DNA from: Zymobacter sp047495495
GTDB lineage: Bacteria; Pseudomonadota; Gammaproteobacteria; Pseudomonadales; Halomonadaceae
DNA length: 64,000 nucleotides
NCBI RefSeq assembly: GCF_047495495.1
Contig: NZ_CP179930.1
Coordinates: 62,001-126,000 of the forward strand
Reading direction: 5' to 3'
Shown: positions 34,869 through 43,595 of the stretch, piece after piece
Position numbering within the stretch: position 1 is the first letter of the stretch
Layout: each line of letters starts with the position of its first letter
Notes under the pieces: generated by a model
Database searches by the model: none
The model's input: the letters and a program-made list of their open reading frames with translations, nothing else
What the model was told of the DNA's origin: nothing
Translations under genes and position numbers: made by a program

Positions 34869-36335
34869 ATGACCTCCTTTACTGCAACGAGCACTCGACG
34901 TCGCGTTCGGCACGCGGCTTCTTCCTCTTCGCCTCGCGAGGATACGCGCCTTGGTAACGGTTTGAGCAGCCGCCAAATCACTATGATTTCCATCGGTGGT
35001 GTCATAGGTGCGGGCCTGTTTGTCGGGTCTTCCAATGCCATCATGACCGCTGGCCCAGCGGTGCTGCTGGCCTATCTCGTGGCCGCTGGCATCATCATTC
35101 TGGTGATGAAGATGCTGGGTGAAATGGCCACGGCATTTCCTACGACTGGCTCCTTTTCTTCCTATGCGGACTGCACGCTTGGGCGCTGGGCGGGTTTCAC
35201 TATCGGCTGGTTGTACTGGTGGTTCTATGTACTGCTGGTGCCAATCGAGTCCATCGTAGCGGGCAATATTCTGGCCAGTTGGTTCGGTGGCCCATCAGCA
35301 CTGTATTCGGTCGGTATGATCGCTATCCTGACGCTGTGCAACAGTCTGCATGTCAAGATGTTCGGTGAAGCGGAGTACTGGCTGTCGCTGTTCAAGGTCA
35401 TTGCCATTTGTCTGTTCATCATTCTTGGTGCACTGGCTATTCTGGGCTGGCTGCCGTTTTCACCGGCTCAGGGGCTGCACAATCTGACCGAGCACGGTGG
35501 TTTCTTCCCGCAGGGCGGTGTTTCTGTCGTTACGGCGCTGCTGGTGGCCATGTTCAGTTTCCAGGGAACCGAAATCGTGACGATTGCCGCCGCGGAATCG
35601 GATAATCCGCGTGGCAACGTGCGCAAGGCTATCCGCTCGGTTGTATGGCGTCTGGGCTTGTTCTATATCGGTTCCATCTTTGTTGTAGTCTGCATCGTGC
35701 CGTGGAATACGCCTGAACTGGCGCAGGGTTCCTATCAGGCCGCGCTCAAGGCGATGAATATCCCTTATGCGGCGGGCATCATGAGCGTTGTCGTCCTTGT
35801 GTCTGTAGTGAGCTGCCTCAACTCGGCGATCTATACCGGTTCGCGCATGTCCTTCTCGCTGGCTTCTCGCGGCGATGCACCCAAGCGTTGGGCCATGACG
35901 CACGGTGAAGGCGTTCCGCGCTGGGCTATCTTTTCGACATCGGGCGTGTCGTTGGTCATCACGCTGCTGAATTTCGTGGTGCCAGAAGGAGCCTTCAACA
36001 TTTTGCTGTCGACCAGCGGGGCGATCGCTCTGTTGATGTACTTGGTCATTGCGATCACTCAGCTGAAGATGCGCGTCATGAATGATCGTCATGGCATTAC
36101 ACCGCCGGTGCGTATGTGGGCATTTCCCTATCTGACATGGCTGGCTATTCTGACCATCGCGGCGATTCTGGGCTTGATGTCGTTCCTGCCCGGTCATCGA
36201 CTGGAGGTCATTGCTACGTTGGTTGTTACCTGTGTGACGGCGTGCGTAGGGTACTGGTTGCAGAAGCGTCAGCCGGAAGTGTCGGCGCAGCGCCATGTCT
36301 TTTTGGGTGCGGACGAGGCCGTACTTGCTGAATAA
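34869..36335 (+). CDS. APC-superfamily amino acid permease (GabP-like, AAT family)
   Basis: About 488 residues with 12 membrane helices. The first-helix signature ISIGGVIGAGLFVGSSNAIMTAGP, MKMLGEMATAFPTTGSFSSYA and FSFQGTEIVTIAAAESDNPRGNVRKAI are typical of proton-coupled amino-acid transporters such as GabP, AnsP and RocE. The exact substrate cannot be read from sequence. The ATG at 34869 follows GGAG by 10 nt; a GTG at 34860 is in frame. A parS-like terminator ends the unit. Confidence 0.88.
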   Translation: MTSFTATSTRRRVRHAASSSSPREDTRLGNGLSSRQITMISIGGVIGAGLFVGSSNAIMTAGPAVLLAYLVAAGIIILVMKMLGEMATAFPTTGSFSSYADCTLGRWAGFTIGWLYWWFYVLLVPIESIVAGNILASWFGGPSALYSVGMIAILTLCNSLHVKMFGEAEYWLSLFKVIAICLFIILGALAILGWLPFSPAQGLHNLTEHGGFFPQGGVSVVTALLVAMFSFQGTEIVTIAAAESDNPRGNVRKAIRSVVWRLGLFYIGSIFVVVCIVPWNTPELAQGSYQAALKAMNIPYAAGIMSVVVLVSVVSCLNSAIYTGSRMSFSLASRGDAPKRWAMTHGEGVPRWAIFSTSGVSLVITLLNFVVPEGAFNILLSTSGAIALLMYLVIAITQLKMRVMNDRHGITPPVRMWAFPYLTWLAILTIAAILGLMSFLPGHRLEVIATLVVTCVTACVGYWLQKRQPEVSAQRHVFLGADEAVLAE

Positions 36336-36363
36336 CGGCGTCTTTCCATGCATCACCAAATGC

Positions 36364-36399
36364 AAAAGGGGAATGTTTCACATGAAACATTCCCCTTTT
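36364..36399 (+). terminator. Terminator hairpin whose apex is a parS-like sequence
   Basis: 15-bp arms (AAAAGGGGAATGTTT / AAACATTCCCCTTTT) with loop CACATG. The centre reads TGTTTCACATGAAACA (36374-36389), one base from the parS consensus. It ends the permease gene 28 nt after its stop. Confidence 0.8.
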
Positions 36400-36491
36400 C
36401 GTTGTGGGTATGATCCGGTATCAGCGTACCGCTCTTGTTGTAGTGGCGGGGGCTAAGCGTAGCGGATCACGACTATCAGTGTGGGTAGAAG

Positions 36492-36525
36492 GCGTCATGG
36501 GCCTTATCCATGGTGCCCATGACGC
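36492..36525 (-). terminator. Likely terminator after the first chemoreceptor gene
   Basis: GCGTCATGGGC pairs with GCCCATGACGC over a 12-nt loop, 8 nt after the stop codon. The U-run is weak. Confidence 0.45.
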
Positions 36526-36532
36526 GTGACGA

Positions 36533-38086
36533 TCAGCTTTCCTTTGCCAGACGGAAGCGTTCGACGAGGCTGGCCATGTCCGCAGCTTGTCCTTCGAGCG
36601 AGGTCATGGAAGAAGATGCTTGTTCTACCAGCGTGGCGTTCTGCTGAGTAACACCGTCCATTTCCGTGACGACCTGGCTGACCTGACGGATGCCCATGGC
36701 CTGCTCTTTGGAGGCCGCCGCGATATCCGCAATCAGCTGGTTGACTTGAGTGATGCTTTTCACCGCCTCTTCGATCGTGTTGCCTGCGGTGTGTGCAACC
36801 TGCCCCCCAGACTTGATCTGGGTCGTTACGCCGTCGATCAAGGTGCGGATGGAGCGGGCCGAGTCGGCAGAGCGGGTTGCCAGCATACGAACTTCGCCAG
36901 CCACGACGGCAAAGCCTCGTCCGTGTTCCCCAGCTCTTGCCGCTTCAATCGACGCGTTGAGGGCCAGAAGATTGGTCTGGAACGAAATGCTGTCGATCAT
37001 GCCAACGATGGACGCGATTTCTTCGGCGCGCGTCGCGATATCGTTCATGTTGTCGACGACCTGACGCATCTCCTGTCCGCCGTTGCGGGCGATATCCGCC
37101 GCATCCGCCGACAGTGATGAAACCTGTGCCGTATTGGTCGTGTTGTGTTCTACCGTCGATGACAGTTCATCGACGCTGGCCGCGGCTTCTTCCAGCGATG
37201 CTGCCTGCTGTTCGGTACGGCTGGCCAGGTCCTGGTTGCGTGTGACCAGATCACGGACGTGATCGTGCAGCTTGATGCTGTTGTTGCGTACTTGGCCGAC
37301 GATCATGCCTAGATCGGACTGCATATCGCGCAGCGTCGAAAACAGGCGACCGATTTCATTGCGTCCGCGGTCATGGATCGGCTCGCTCAGATTGCCCTGC
37401 GCAATCTGGCGGAAGCGGTCCTGAATTTCATCCAACGGCTTGATGATCATGCGGCGAACGCCGATGAAGATGATGCCGCATACCAGCGCACTGAACAGCC
37501 CACTGAACGCCATGATGTAGTAGCTCAAGCGCACCTGTTGACGGCTTTTCTGCGAGACATCGGCCTGATGCTTTTCACGTACGGTCTGAATCGCTTCGAC
37601 GGATTTGACCAGCTGCGGATCAATGCTTTTTGCGCCCAGTGTCAACTGATCGGCTTTGGTGATTTCATTGTTATGAAGAGCCGCAAGGGTCGGCAGGATG
37701 GATTGGTCGATCAGCTTCTGACGGGCTGTTACCAGCGACTCCAGCATTTCGGGAGAGTCGTCTTCCTGCTGACGGAAGTGATCAAGCTGCTGATCGGACA
37801 ACTGCAGCAATTCTTTGATGCGCGCTTCCTGCTGGCGGAATTCTTCCGTGTCCTTCATGACCGCGGCAGAAACAGCACGGTGCAGTGCGATGCGTGATAG
37901 GTGCAAATACCCCATGCTGCTTTCTAGGGTACGTGTAAGTTTCAGCTCTTTTTCCGCGGCCTGGCTTAATTCTTCTGATTCATGAAGTACCACGGAGTTG
38001 GTGCCAATAATGAGCGCAAACAGAAGCAAGATGCCCCCCAGCGCTACCGTTAGCAATGTCGATAGCTTCCTGTCCTGCATTTTCAT
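36533..38086 (-). CDS. Methyl-accepting chemotaxis protein (receptor 1)
   Basis: 517 residues: helix 1 (about 12-32), a periplasmic four-helix-bundle sensor domain rich in Glu/Gln, helix 2 (about 183-205), HAMP, and a signalling domain with the hairpin tip IDSISFQTNLLALNASIEAA followed by RAGEHGRGFAVVAGEVR. It is the most divergent of the five receptors here (AGEHGR where the others have AGEQGR). It ends ERFRLAKES, with no CheR/CheB-binding pentapeptide. The ATG at 38086 was chosen; the frame opens at 38128. A FliA-type promoter with a perfect -10 lies upstream. Confidence 0.95.
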   Translation of the reverse strand: MKMQDRKLSTLLTVALGGILLLFALIIGTNSVVLHESEELSQAAEKELKLTRTLESSMGYLHLSRIALHRAVSAAVMKDTEEFRQQEARIKELLQLSDQQLDHFRQQEDDSPEMLESLVTARQKLIDQSILPTLAALHNNEITKADQLTLGAKSIDPQLVKSVEAIQTVREKHQADVSQKSRQQVRLSYYIMAFSGLFSALVCGIIFIGVRRMIIKPLDEIQDRFRQIAQGNLSEPIHDRGRNEIGRLFSTLRDMQSDLGMIVGQVRNNSIKLHDHVRDLVTRNQDLASRTEQQAASLEEAAASVDELSSTVEHNTTNTAQVSSLSADAADIARNGGQEMRQVVDNMNDIATRAEEIASIVGMIDSISFQTNLLALNASIEAARAGEHGRGFAVVAGEVRMLATRSADSARSIRTLIDGVTTQIKSGGQVAHTAGNTIEEAVKSITQVNQLIADIAAASKEQAMGIRQVSQVVTEMDGVTQQNATLVEQASSSMTSLEGQAADMASLVERFRLAKES

Positions 38087-38139
38087 GGTCGGTCTACCTT
38101 TGTTAGGCGTGGGCCATTTGTTCTCCAAGTCAACTGCTG

Positions 38140-38167
38140 TTATCGGCTAGAACATCGTCGTGCTTGA
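38140..38167 (-). promoter_or_regulatory. FliA (sigma-28)-type promoter of receptor 1
   Basis: Minus strand TCAA-N16-GCCGATAA; the -10 is identical to the sigma-28 consensus, about 54 nt before the start codon. Confidence 0.65.
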
Positions 38168-38336
38168 CGGGATCAGCATGTAAAAAGCAAGGAAACGGCA
38201 ATAAGTAGCGCCTTCCTGTGCCTTAGGCTCACAACTGGAATCGCTGGCGAAGTGTTACCTAAAAGAAATAACCTGCCTGCGCCTTCTGCAAAGGGGGGCT
38301 TGATGTGTTCATTTACTTGTCTTGGGAATAGATAAA

Positions 38337-39101
38337 ATGAAAGGCATGAAAACAGGTATGGCGGCGCTGGGAATGGCCCTTATGTGTGCTTCCATTCATT
38401 ACGCTTCTGCAGGTCAGGTTCAGACGGCATCCGCTGCCAAAATCACACTCAACGGTGGCAAGTCCTATCTCTACAATAACCAATGGGGACGCGGTGAAGT
38501 GCCGAATGGCACGCAGGAAATCTACTACAACAGTGATAGCGACAACGGCTGGCGCTGGAAATGGCCCAGCTCCACAGCGTCCGTCAAAGGATATCCTTCT
38601 GCGGTTACCGGCTGGCACTGGACGGCTGGCTATACGCCCAACAGCGGTCTCCCCGTCAAGCTGTCTGCACACAAACGCGTCGATACGAACGTAAGCTATG
38701 CGTTCAAGAACGCGACGGGTGTCTACAATGCGTCCTATGACCTGTGGTTCCATACGACCAATGCGGCAACGTGGGCCAATGCGCCGACCGATGAAGTGAT
38801 GGTCTGGCTGAATCGCAGTGGTGGCGCCATGCCAACGGGTAGCTACAAGGAAACCGTTACGCTGGCAGGCACGCAGTGGGATCTGTACGTCGGTCATGTC
38901 TCTTCGTGGAACGTCTATTCGTTCGTACGCAAGGTGCCGACCACTTCAGCTTCGCTGAACATGACGAATTTCACTGACTATTTGGTCAACAAACAGTACC
39001 TGAGCAAAGACAAGTACCTGAGCAGCGTCGAGTTCGGCACCGAAATCTACAATGGCTCCGGCGCATTCCGTCTGCTCAAACGTGATGTGAATGTCCGATA
39101 G
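38337..39101 (+). CDS. Secreted GH12 endoglucanase / xyloglucanase
   Basis: 254 residues with a signal peptide (MKGMKTGMAALGMALMCASI, cleavage near residue 25). Family GH12 marks are NNQWG (47-51), ASYDLWF, the nucleophile E153 in DEVMVWLN and the acid/base E236 in FGTEIYNGSGAF. GH12 enzymes cut beta-1,4-glucan or xyloglucan in plant cell walls. No carbohydrate-binding module is present. Such a gene is unusual for Halomonadaceae-type bacteria and may have been acquired. The ATG at 38337 follows GGGA; it is divergent from receptor 1. Confidence 0.88.
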   Translation: MKGMKTGMAALGMALMCASIHYASAGQVQTASAAKITLNGGKSYLYNNQWGRGEVPNGTQEIYYNSDSDNGWRWKWPSSTASVKGYPSAVTGWHWTAGYTPNSGLPVKLSAHKRVDTNVSYAFKNATGVYNASYDLWFHTTNAATWANAPTDEVMVWLNRSGGAMPTGSYKETVTLAGTQWDLYVGHVSSWNVYSFVRKVPTTSASLNMTNFTDYLVNKQYLSKDKYLSSVEFGTEIYNGSGAFRLLKRDVNVR

Positions 39102-39192
39102 CATGTAGTGTGTTGTGCACGACGATTCGCTTTATCAGGATCTACCTCTGTGTCGAACAGACGGGCCGTTCACTCCCAGTCTGTTACCCTCG

Positions 39193-39225
39193 AAAAAAAA
39201 CGCCGCCCATGGATGGGGCGGCGTT
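39193..39225 (-). terminator. Terminator of glyQS
   Basis: On the minus strand AACGCCGCCC pairs with GGGCGGCGTT and is followed by a U-run of eight, 35 nt after the glyS stop. Confidence 0.88.
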
Positions 39226-39258
39226 TCCTGTCATATGACGACGTAACAATCGTGCTCG

Positions 39259-41334
39259 TTACAGCAGCGAGATATCCGCTACGGCCAAGAACAGCGCATG
39301 AAGGCGCGCCAGCAGTGCCAGGCGGTTGTTACGGATCTTCTCGTCTTCTGCCATGACCATGACGTCTTCGAAGAAGGCATCGACCGGCTCGCGCAGAGTT
39401 GCCAGACGATCCAGCGCTTCGTTGTAGCGTGCTTCTGCAAACATCGGTGCTGTTTCTGCTTCCAGCACGGTCAGGGCATCCAGCAGCGCCTGTTCGGCCT
39501 TGTGCTCGAACAATGTCGGATCGACGTTGGTCGTCGGTACGCCACCTTCCAGTTTGGCCAGAATGTTGCCGACACGCTTATTGGCAGCGGCCAGTGCGCG
39601 GGCTTCTTCGCGTTCGTTGAAAGCTTTAACAGCCTGCAAGCGACGAGCGAAGTCGAGCGGGCGGGTGACGTTGCGCGCACGTACGGATTGATAGACTTCA
39701 GCTGAAATGCCTTCATCTGCCGCCCAGCCACGCAGACGTTCGAGCATGTAGTCGAGCACGTCGTTGACCAGTACGGCGTTGTTGTCGCCGTCAAGAGAGG
39801 TGTGCTGATCGACGGCGATCTGCAGCAGTTCGCGCAGGTCGAGATCGTATTCACCCTTGATGATGATGTTAAGTACACCAATGGTAGCGCGACGCAGGGC
39901 GAATGGGTCTTTGGCCCCAGTCGGACGCTGGCCGATGCCGAAGATGCCCGTCAGGGTGTCCAGACGGTCAGCCAGAGCCAATGCCACACCGGTTTTCGAG
40001 GATGGGATGTTGTCCTGTGCGAAGCGCGGCAGGTACTGCTGCTGAATGGCTTCGGCGACGTCGGACGGCTCACCGTCTTCACGCGCGTAATAGGTCCCCA
40101 TAATCCCCTGCAGTTCAGGGAATTCGAGCACCATTTCAGTGTTCAGGTCGCATTTGGCAAGCTGAGCGGCACGGCGTGCATGTGCCGGTTCGCCACCGAT
40201 GCGATTGGCGATTTCGGCAGCGACGACTTCGATACGGCGGCTCTTATCGGCCAGCGTACCCAGGCGGCGCTGGAAGACCACGTCTTCAAGCCCTGCGCGG
40301 CGGCTATCCAGCGTAGAGCGGCGGTCGGTCTCAAAGAAGAACGCCGCATCGGCCAGACGCGGACGAATGACGCGCTCGTTACCGGCAACGACCTGTGCTG
40401 GGTCGCGGCTTTTGAGGTTGGCGATAGTGATGAACTTCGGCAGCAGCTGACCGTTGGCATCCAGCAGGTGGAAGTACTTTTGGTTGGCTTTCATCGAGGA
40501 GATCAAGCACTCCTGCGGCACTTCAAGGAAGCGCTCGTCGAAGCTACCGGTCAGCGCGACAGGCCATTCGACCAGACCGGTGACTTCCTGCAGCAGGTCG
40601 TCGTCGATGACTGCGTGTCCGCCCGTCTGTTGGGCTTCGGTTTCGACCTGCTGACGGATGATGGCGCTGCGGCGAGCGGCATCGGCGATGACATAGCCTT
40701 TCTGTTCGAGCACGGTTTCGTACTCGTCAGCGTTGGCTAGTTCGATCGGCGCTTCGCAGTGAATGCGATGACCCAGTGTCGTGCGGCCTGAGGTCAGTTC
40801 CAGCGCGGTAGCCGGAACGACTTCCGTTCCGTACAGCGCAACCAGCCAGTGCACCGGACGAGAGAAGGCCGTGCGGGAAGCTCCCCAGCGCATGTATTTC
40901 GGTACCGGCAGGCCTGCAATGGCCTGTTCGATCATTTGCGGCAGCAAGTTCGTGGTCGCTTCCCCTTTGCGCTGGCTGCGATAGCCGATGCGTGGGCCTT
41001 TGTCCGTTTCGATGGTCATTAGCTCATCGACGGTGACACCCAGAGAGGAGGCGAAGCCTTCGGCTGCCTTGGTCGGTTTGCCATCGCGGAATGCTGCGGC
41101 AACGGCCGGTCCGAGACGTTCCACGTCGCGGTCAGGCTGCTGGGAGGCCAACTTTTCGATCTTGACGGCTAGGCGACGCGGAGTCGCGAAGGCATGCACG
41201 TTGCCATGAGCGATGTCAGCGGCGGCCAGGTTGGCCGTCAGGCTGTCGGCAAAGGCGCGGGACAGAGGTTCGAGCGCGAACGGTGGCAGTTCTTCGCAGC
41301 CGAGCTCGACCAGAAATGTGGATTCGGATGACAT
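39259..41334 (-). CDS. glyS: Glycine--tRNA ligase beta subunit
   Basis: About 691 residues, the usual length. The N-terminus (STFLVELGCEELPPFALEPL) and internal segments (IMGTYYAREDGEP, GAKDPFALRRATIGVLNI) are diagnostic of the tRNA-binding beta chain of the alpha2beta2 enzyme. The ATG at 41334 lies three nt after the glyQ stop codon, with AGAAGG inside the end of glyQ as ribosome binding site. Second gene of glyQS. Confidence 0.97.
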   Translation of the reverse strand: MSSESTFLVELGCEELPPFALEPLSRAFADSLTANLAAADIAHGNVHAFATPRRLAVKIEKLASQQPDRDVERLGPAVAAAFRDGKPTKAAEGFASSLGVTVDELMTIETDKGPRIGYRSQRKGEATTNLLPQMIEQAIAGLPVPKYMRWGASRTAFSRPVHWLVALYGTEVVPATALELTSGRTTLGHRIHCEAPIELANADEYETVLEQKGYVIADAARRSAIIRQQVETEAQQTGGHAVIDDDLLQEVTGLVEWPVALTGSFDERFLEVPQECLISSMKANQKYFHLLDANGQLLPKFITIANLKSRDPAQVVAGNERVIRPRLADAAFFFETDRRSTLDSRRAGLEDVVFQRRLGTLADKSRRIEVVAAEIANRIGGEPAHARRAAQLAKCDLNTEMVLEFPELQGIMGTYYAREDGEPSDVAEAIQQQYLPRFAQDNIPSSKTGVALALADRLDTLTGIFGIGQRPTGAKDPFALRRATIGVLNIIIKGEYDLDLRELLQIAVDQHTSLDGDNNAVLVNDVLDYMLERLRGWAADEGISAEVYQSVRARNVTRPLDFARRLQAVKAFNEREEARALAAANKRVGNILAKLEGGVPTTNVDPTLFEHKAEQALLDALTVLEAETAPMFAEARYNEALDRLATLREPVDAFFEDVMVMAEDEKIRNNRLALLARLHALFLAVADISLL

Positions 41335-41336
41335 GT

Positions 41337-42317
41337 TCAAGCCTTCTGTTCTTCTGATGCCGCGCCTGCGGCGGATTCTTCGGCGGAGGACAGCAGCTGC
41401 GCGCGCAGCTCTGGATCGGCCAGCGGGAAGCCAGCGGCCTCACGGGATTCGTAATAGAGCTGAGCGACGTCGCGCGCCATGGTGCGTACACGCAGAATGT
41501 AGCGCTGGCGTTCGGTAACGGAAACGGCGTGACGAGCGTCGAGCAGGTTGAAGGTATGCGATGCCTTCAGAACCTTTTCATAGGCGGGCAGCGGCAAACG
41601 CGCTTCGAGCAGTGCGTTGCAGGCTTTTTCTGCGTTATCGAAGTCATTGAAGAGGACATCGACGTCGGCGTGTTCAAAGTTGTAGGCCGACTGCTCTTTC
41701 TCGTTCTGCAGGTAGACGTCGCCATAGGTGACGCGTGTACCGTCCGGCGCGATCGACCAGGCGAGGTCGTAGACGCTGTCGACGCCTTGCAGGTACATGG
41801 CCAGACGTTCGAGACCGTAGGTCAATTCACCGGTGACGGGGAAGCATTCGATCCCGCCAACTTGCTGGAAATAAGTGAACTGGGTCACTTCCATGCCGTT
41901 CAGCCACACTTCCCAGCCCAAGCCCCATGCGCCCAGCGTCGGTGATTCCCAGTTGTCTTCGACAAAACGGATGTCGTGGATGGCCGGGTCGAGGCCGAGG
42001 TGTTTCAGCGAGCCCAGATACAGGTCCTGAATGTTCTCGGGAGACGGCTTCATTACGACCTGGAACTGGTAGTAGTGCTGCAGGCGGTTGGGGTTTTCAC
42101 CGTAGCGACCATCGGTAGGACGGCGCGAGGGCTGAACATAAGCCGCGCTCCACCGTTCCGGCCCGATCGCACGAAGGAAGGTCGCCGGGTGGAACGTACC
42201 AGCGCCGACCTCCATGTCCAGCGGCTGCATGATTACGCAGCCCTGCTCGGCCCAATACCGCTGCAGGGCAAGGATCAGGCCCTGAAAGGTTGTCACGTCT
42301 GGCGTCGGCTGTGTCAT
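41337..42317 (-). CDS. glyQ: Glycine--tRNA ligase alpha subunit
   Basis: A 326-residue catalytic subunit with TFQGLILALQRYWAEQGC, QPLDMEVGAGTFHP, and the class II motif region NPNRLQHYYQFQV. It attaches glycine to tRNA-Gly. The C-terminus is extended by a short Ala/Glu-rich tail. The start at 42317 (MTQPTPDVTTFQGL) fits the family; the frame opens 15 codons earlier without a ribosome binding site. Confidence 0.97.
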   Translation of the reverse strand: MTQPTPDVTTFQGLILALQRYWAEQGCVIMQPLDMEVGAGTFHPATFLRAIGPERWSAAYVQPSRRPTDGRYGENPNRLQHYYQFQVVMKPSPENIQDLYLGSLKHLGLDPAIHDIRFVEDNWESPTLGAWGLGWEVWLNGMEVTQFTYFQQVGGIECFPVTGELTYGLERLAMYLQGVDSVYDLAWSIAPDGTRVTYGDVYLQNEKEQSAYNFEHADVDVLFNDFDNAEKACNALLEARLPLPAYEKVLKASHTFNLLDARHAVSVTERQRYILRVRTMARDVAQLYYESREAAGFPLADPELRAQLLSSAEESAAGAASEEQKA

Positions 42318-42631
42318 GTGCGTATGTCCGGCTTGTGAAACTTGGAAAAAGGAGGTTGTCATGATTTAACAGACCCACAAGTATACAATTGTCCCCAATG
42401 GGGTTATAGGGCCGATTGTCGCCCAATGATGCCCCAAACCCGCAGAATGAGGCAGGGAACGCGCGCCTCATGAGTCAAACCTTCACGAAAGAACAGGTTA
42501 TGCTAAGCGATATCTGCTGGGTGCCATCGTTTTCAATGTCGCGAGAGTGAGTGGCCGATAACCTTCACTATCGCATTTCATTTCGCTTTCAGGTGTGGGT
42601 ATTTGTTCAGACCCATCACGGAGAATGTCTC
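42318..42631. other. Divergent promoter region of glyQS and hldD
   Basis: No gene. I see no T-box or other known leader for glyQ. Confidence 0.45.
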
Positions 42632-43576
42632 ATGATCGTAGTTACTGGTGGTGCTGGCTTCATCGGCTCCAATATCGTCAAGGCCCTCAATGAGCGTGGC
42701 ATTACCGATATCATCGTGGTCGACGATCTCAAGGATGGTACTAAATTCGTCAATTTGGTCGACTGCAATATCGCCGACTACCTCGATCTCGACGACTTCC
42801 GCGCCCGCGTAGCGCGCGACGAACTGCCGACGCTCGACGCTATCTTCCACGAAGGTGCGTGCTCTGCCACGACCGAGTGGGATGGCAAGTACATGATGGA
42901 CAACAACTACGCGTATACCAAAGAACTGTTCCATTACTGCCAGAAGCATCGCATTCCTTTCTACTATGCGTCCTCGGCCGCGACCTACGGTAACACGGCG
43001 ACGTTCCGTGAGACGCCAGAGTTCGAAGGTCCGCTGAACGTCTATGGCTACTCCAAACTGCTGTTCGATCAGTATCTGCGCCGCCATATGGATACGCTGA
43101 CGGCACCGGTCGTGGGCTTCCGCTATTTCAACGTCTATGGTCCGCGTGAGCAGCACAAAGGCAGCATGGCCAGCGTGGCGTTCCATCACTACCAGCAGGT
43201 ACTGCGCGGTGAATCACCTAAGCTGTTCGGGCCGTACGATGGCTACGAAGCGGGCATGCAGAGCCGCGATTTCATCTACGTCGGTGACGTGGTTGCGGCC
43301 AACCTGTGGTGTCTCGACCATCCGGAAGTGTCCGGCATCTTCAACCTGGGCACGGGCCGTGCAGAGCCGTTCCGCGCCATCGCCGATACGGTCATCACGT
43401 TCTTCGGCAAGGGCGATATTGAATTCATCGACTTCCCCGAGCATCTGAAAGGACGCTACCAGAGCTACACCTGTGCCGACATGAGCAAGCTGCGTGGCAT
43501 GGGCTTCAACCATGAGTTCAAGACAGTCGAGCAGGGTGTTACGGCGTATCTCGAATGGCTGACTTCACGTGACTGA
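42632..43576 (+). CDS. hldD: ADP-L-glycero-D-manno-heptose 6-epimerase
   Basis: A 314-residue short-chain dehydrogenase-type epimerase making the heptose donor of LPS inner core. It has the NADP-binding GGAGFIG (6-12), the catalytic Tyr/Lys pair in NVYGYSKLLFD, and the EGACSATTEWDGKYMMDNN segment specific to HldD. The ATG at 42632 has GGAGA seven nt upstream. First gene of hldD-waaF-waaE. Confidence 0.96.
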   Translation: MIVVTGGAGFIGSNIVKALNERGITDIIVVDDLKDGTKFVNLVDCNIADYLDLDDFRARVARDELPTLDAIFHEGACSATTEWDGKYMMDNNYAYTKELFHYCQKHRIPFYYASSAATYGNTATFRETPEFEGPLNVYGYSKLLFDQYLRRHMDTLTAPVVGFRYFNVYGPREQHKGSMASVAFHHYQQVLRGESPKLFGPYDGYEAGMQSRDFIYVGDVVAANLWCLDHPEVSGIFNLGTGRAEPFRAIADTVITFFGKGDIEFIDFPEHLKGRYQSYTCADMSKLRGMGFNHEFKTVEQGVTAYLEWLTSRD

Positions 43577-43595
43577 CATGAGCGGTAGTGAACGT

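Noticed and set aside
35460..36365. A 301-codon minus-strand frame opposite the permease
   Set aside because: Antisense of a membrane protein gene with no ribosome binding site; it runs through the sense-strand coding region.
39259..42317. T-box or tRNA-dependent leader for glyQS
   Set aside because: The 314-nt upstream region shows no T-box motif or terminator/antiterminator pair.
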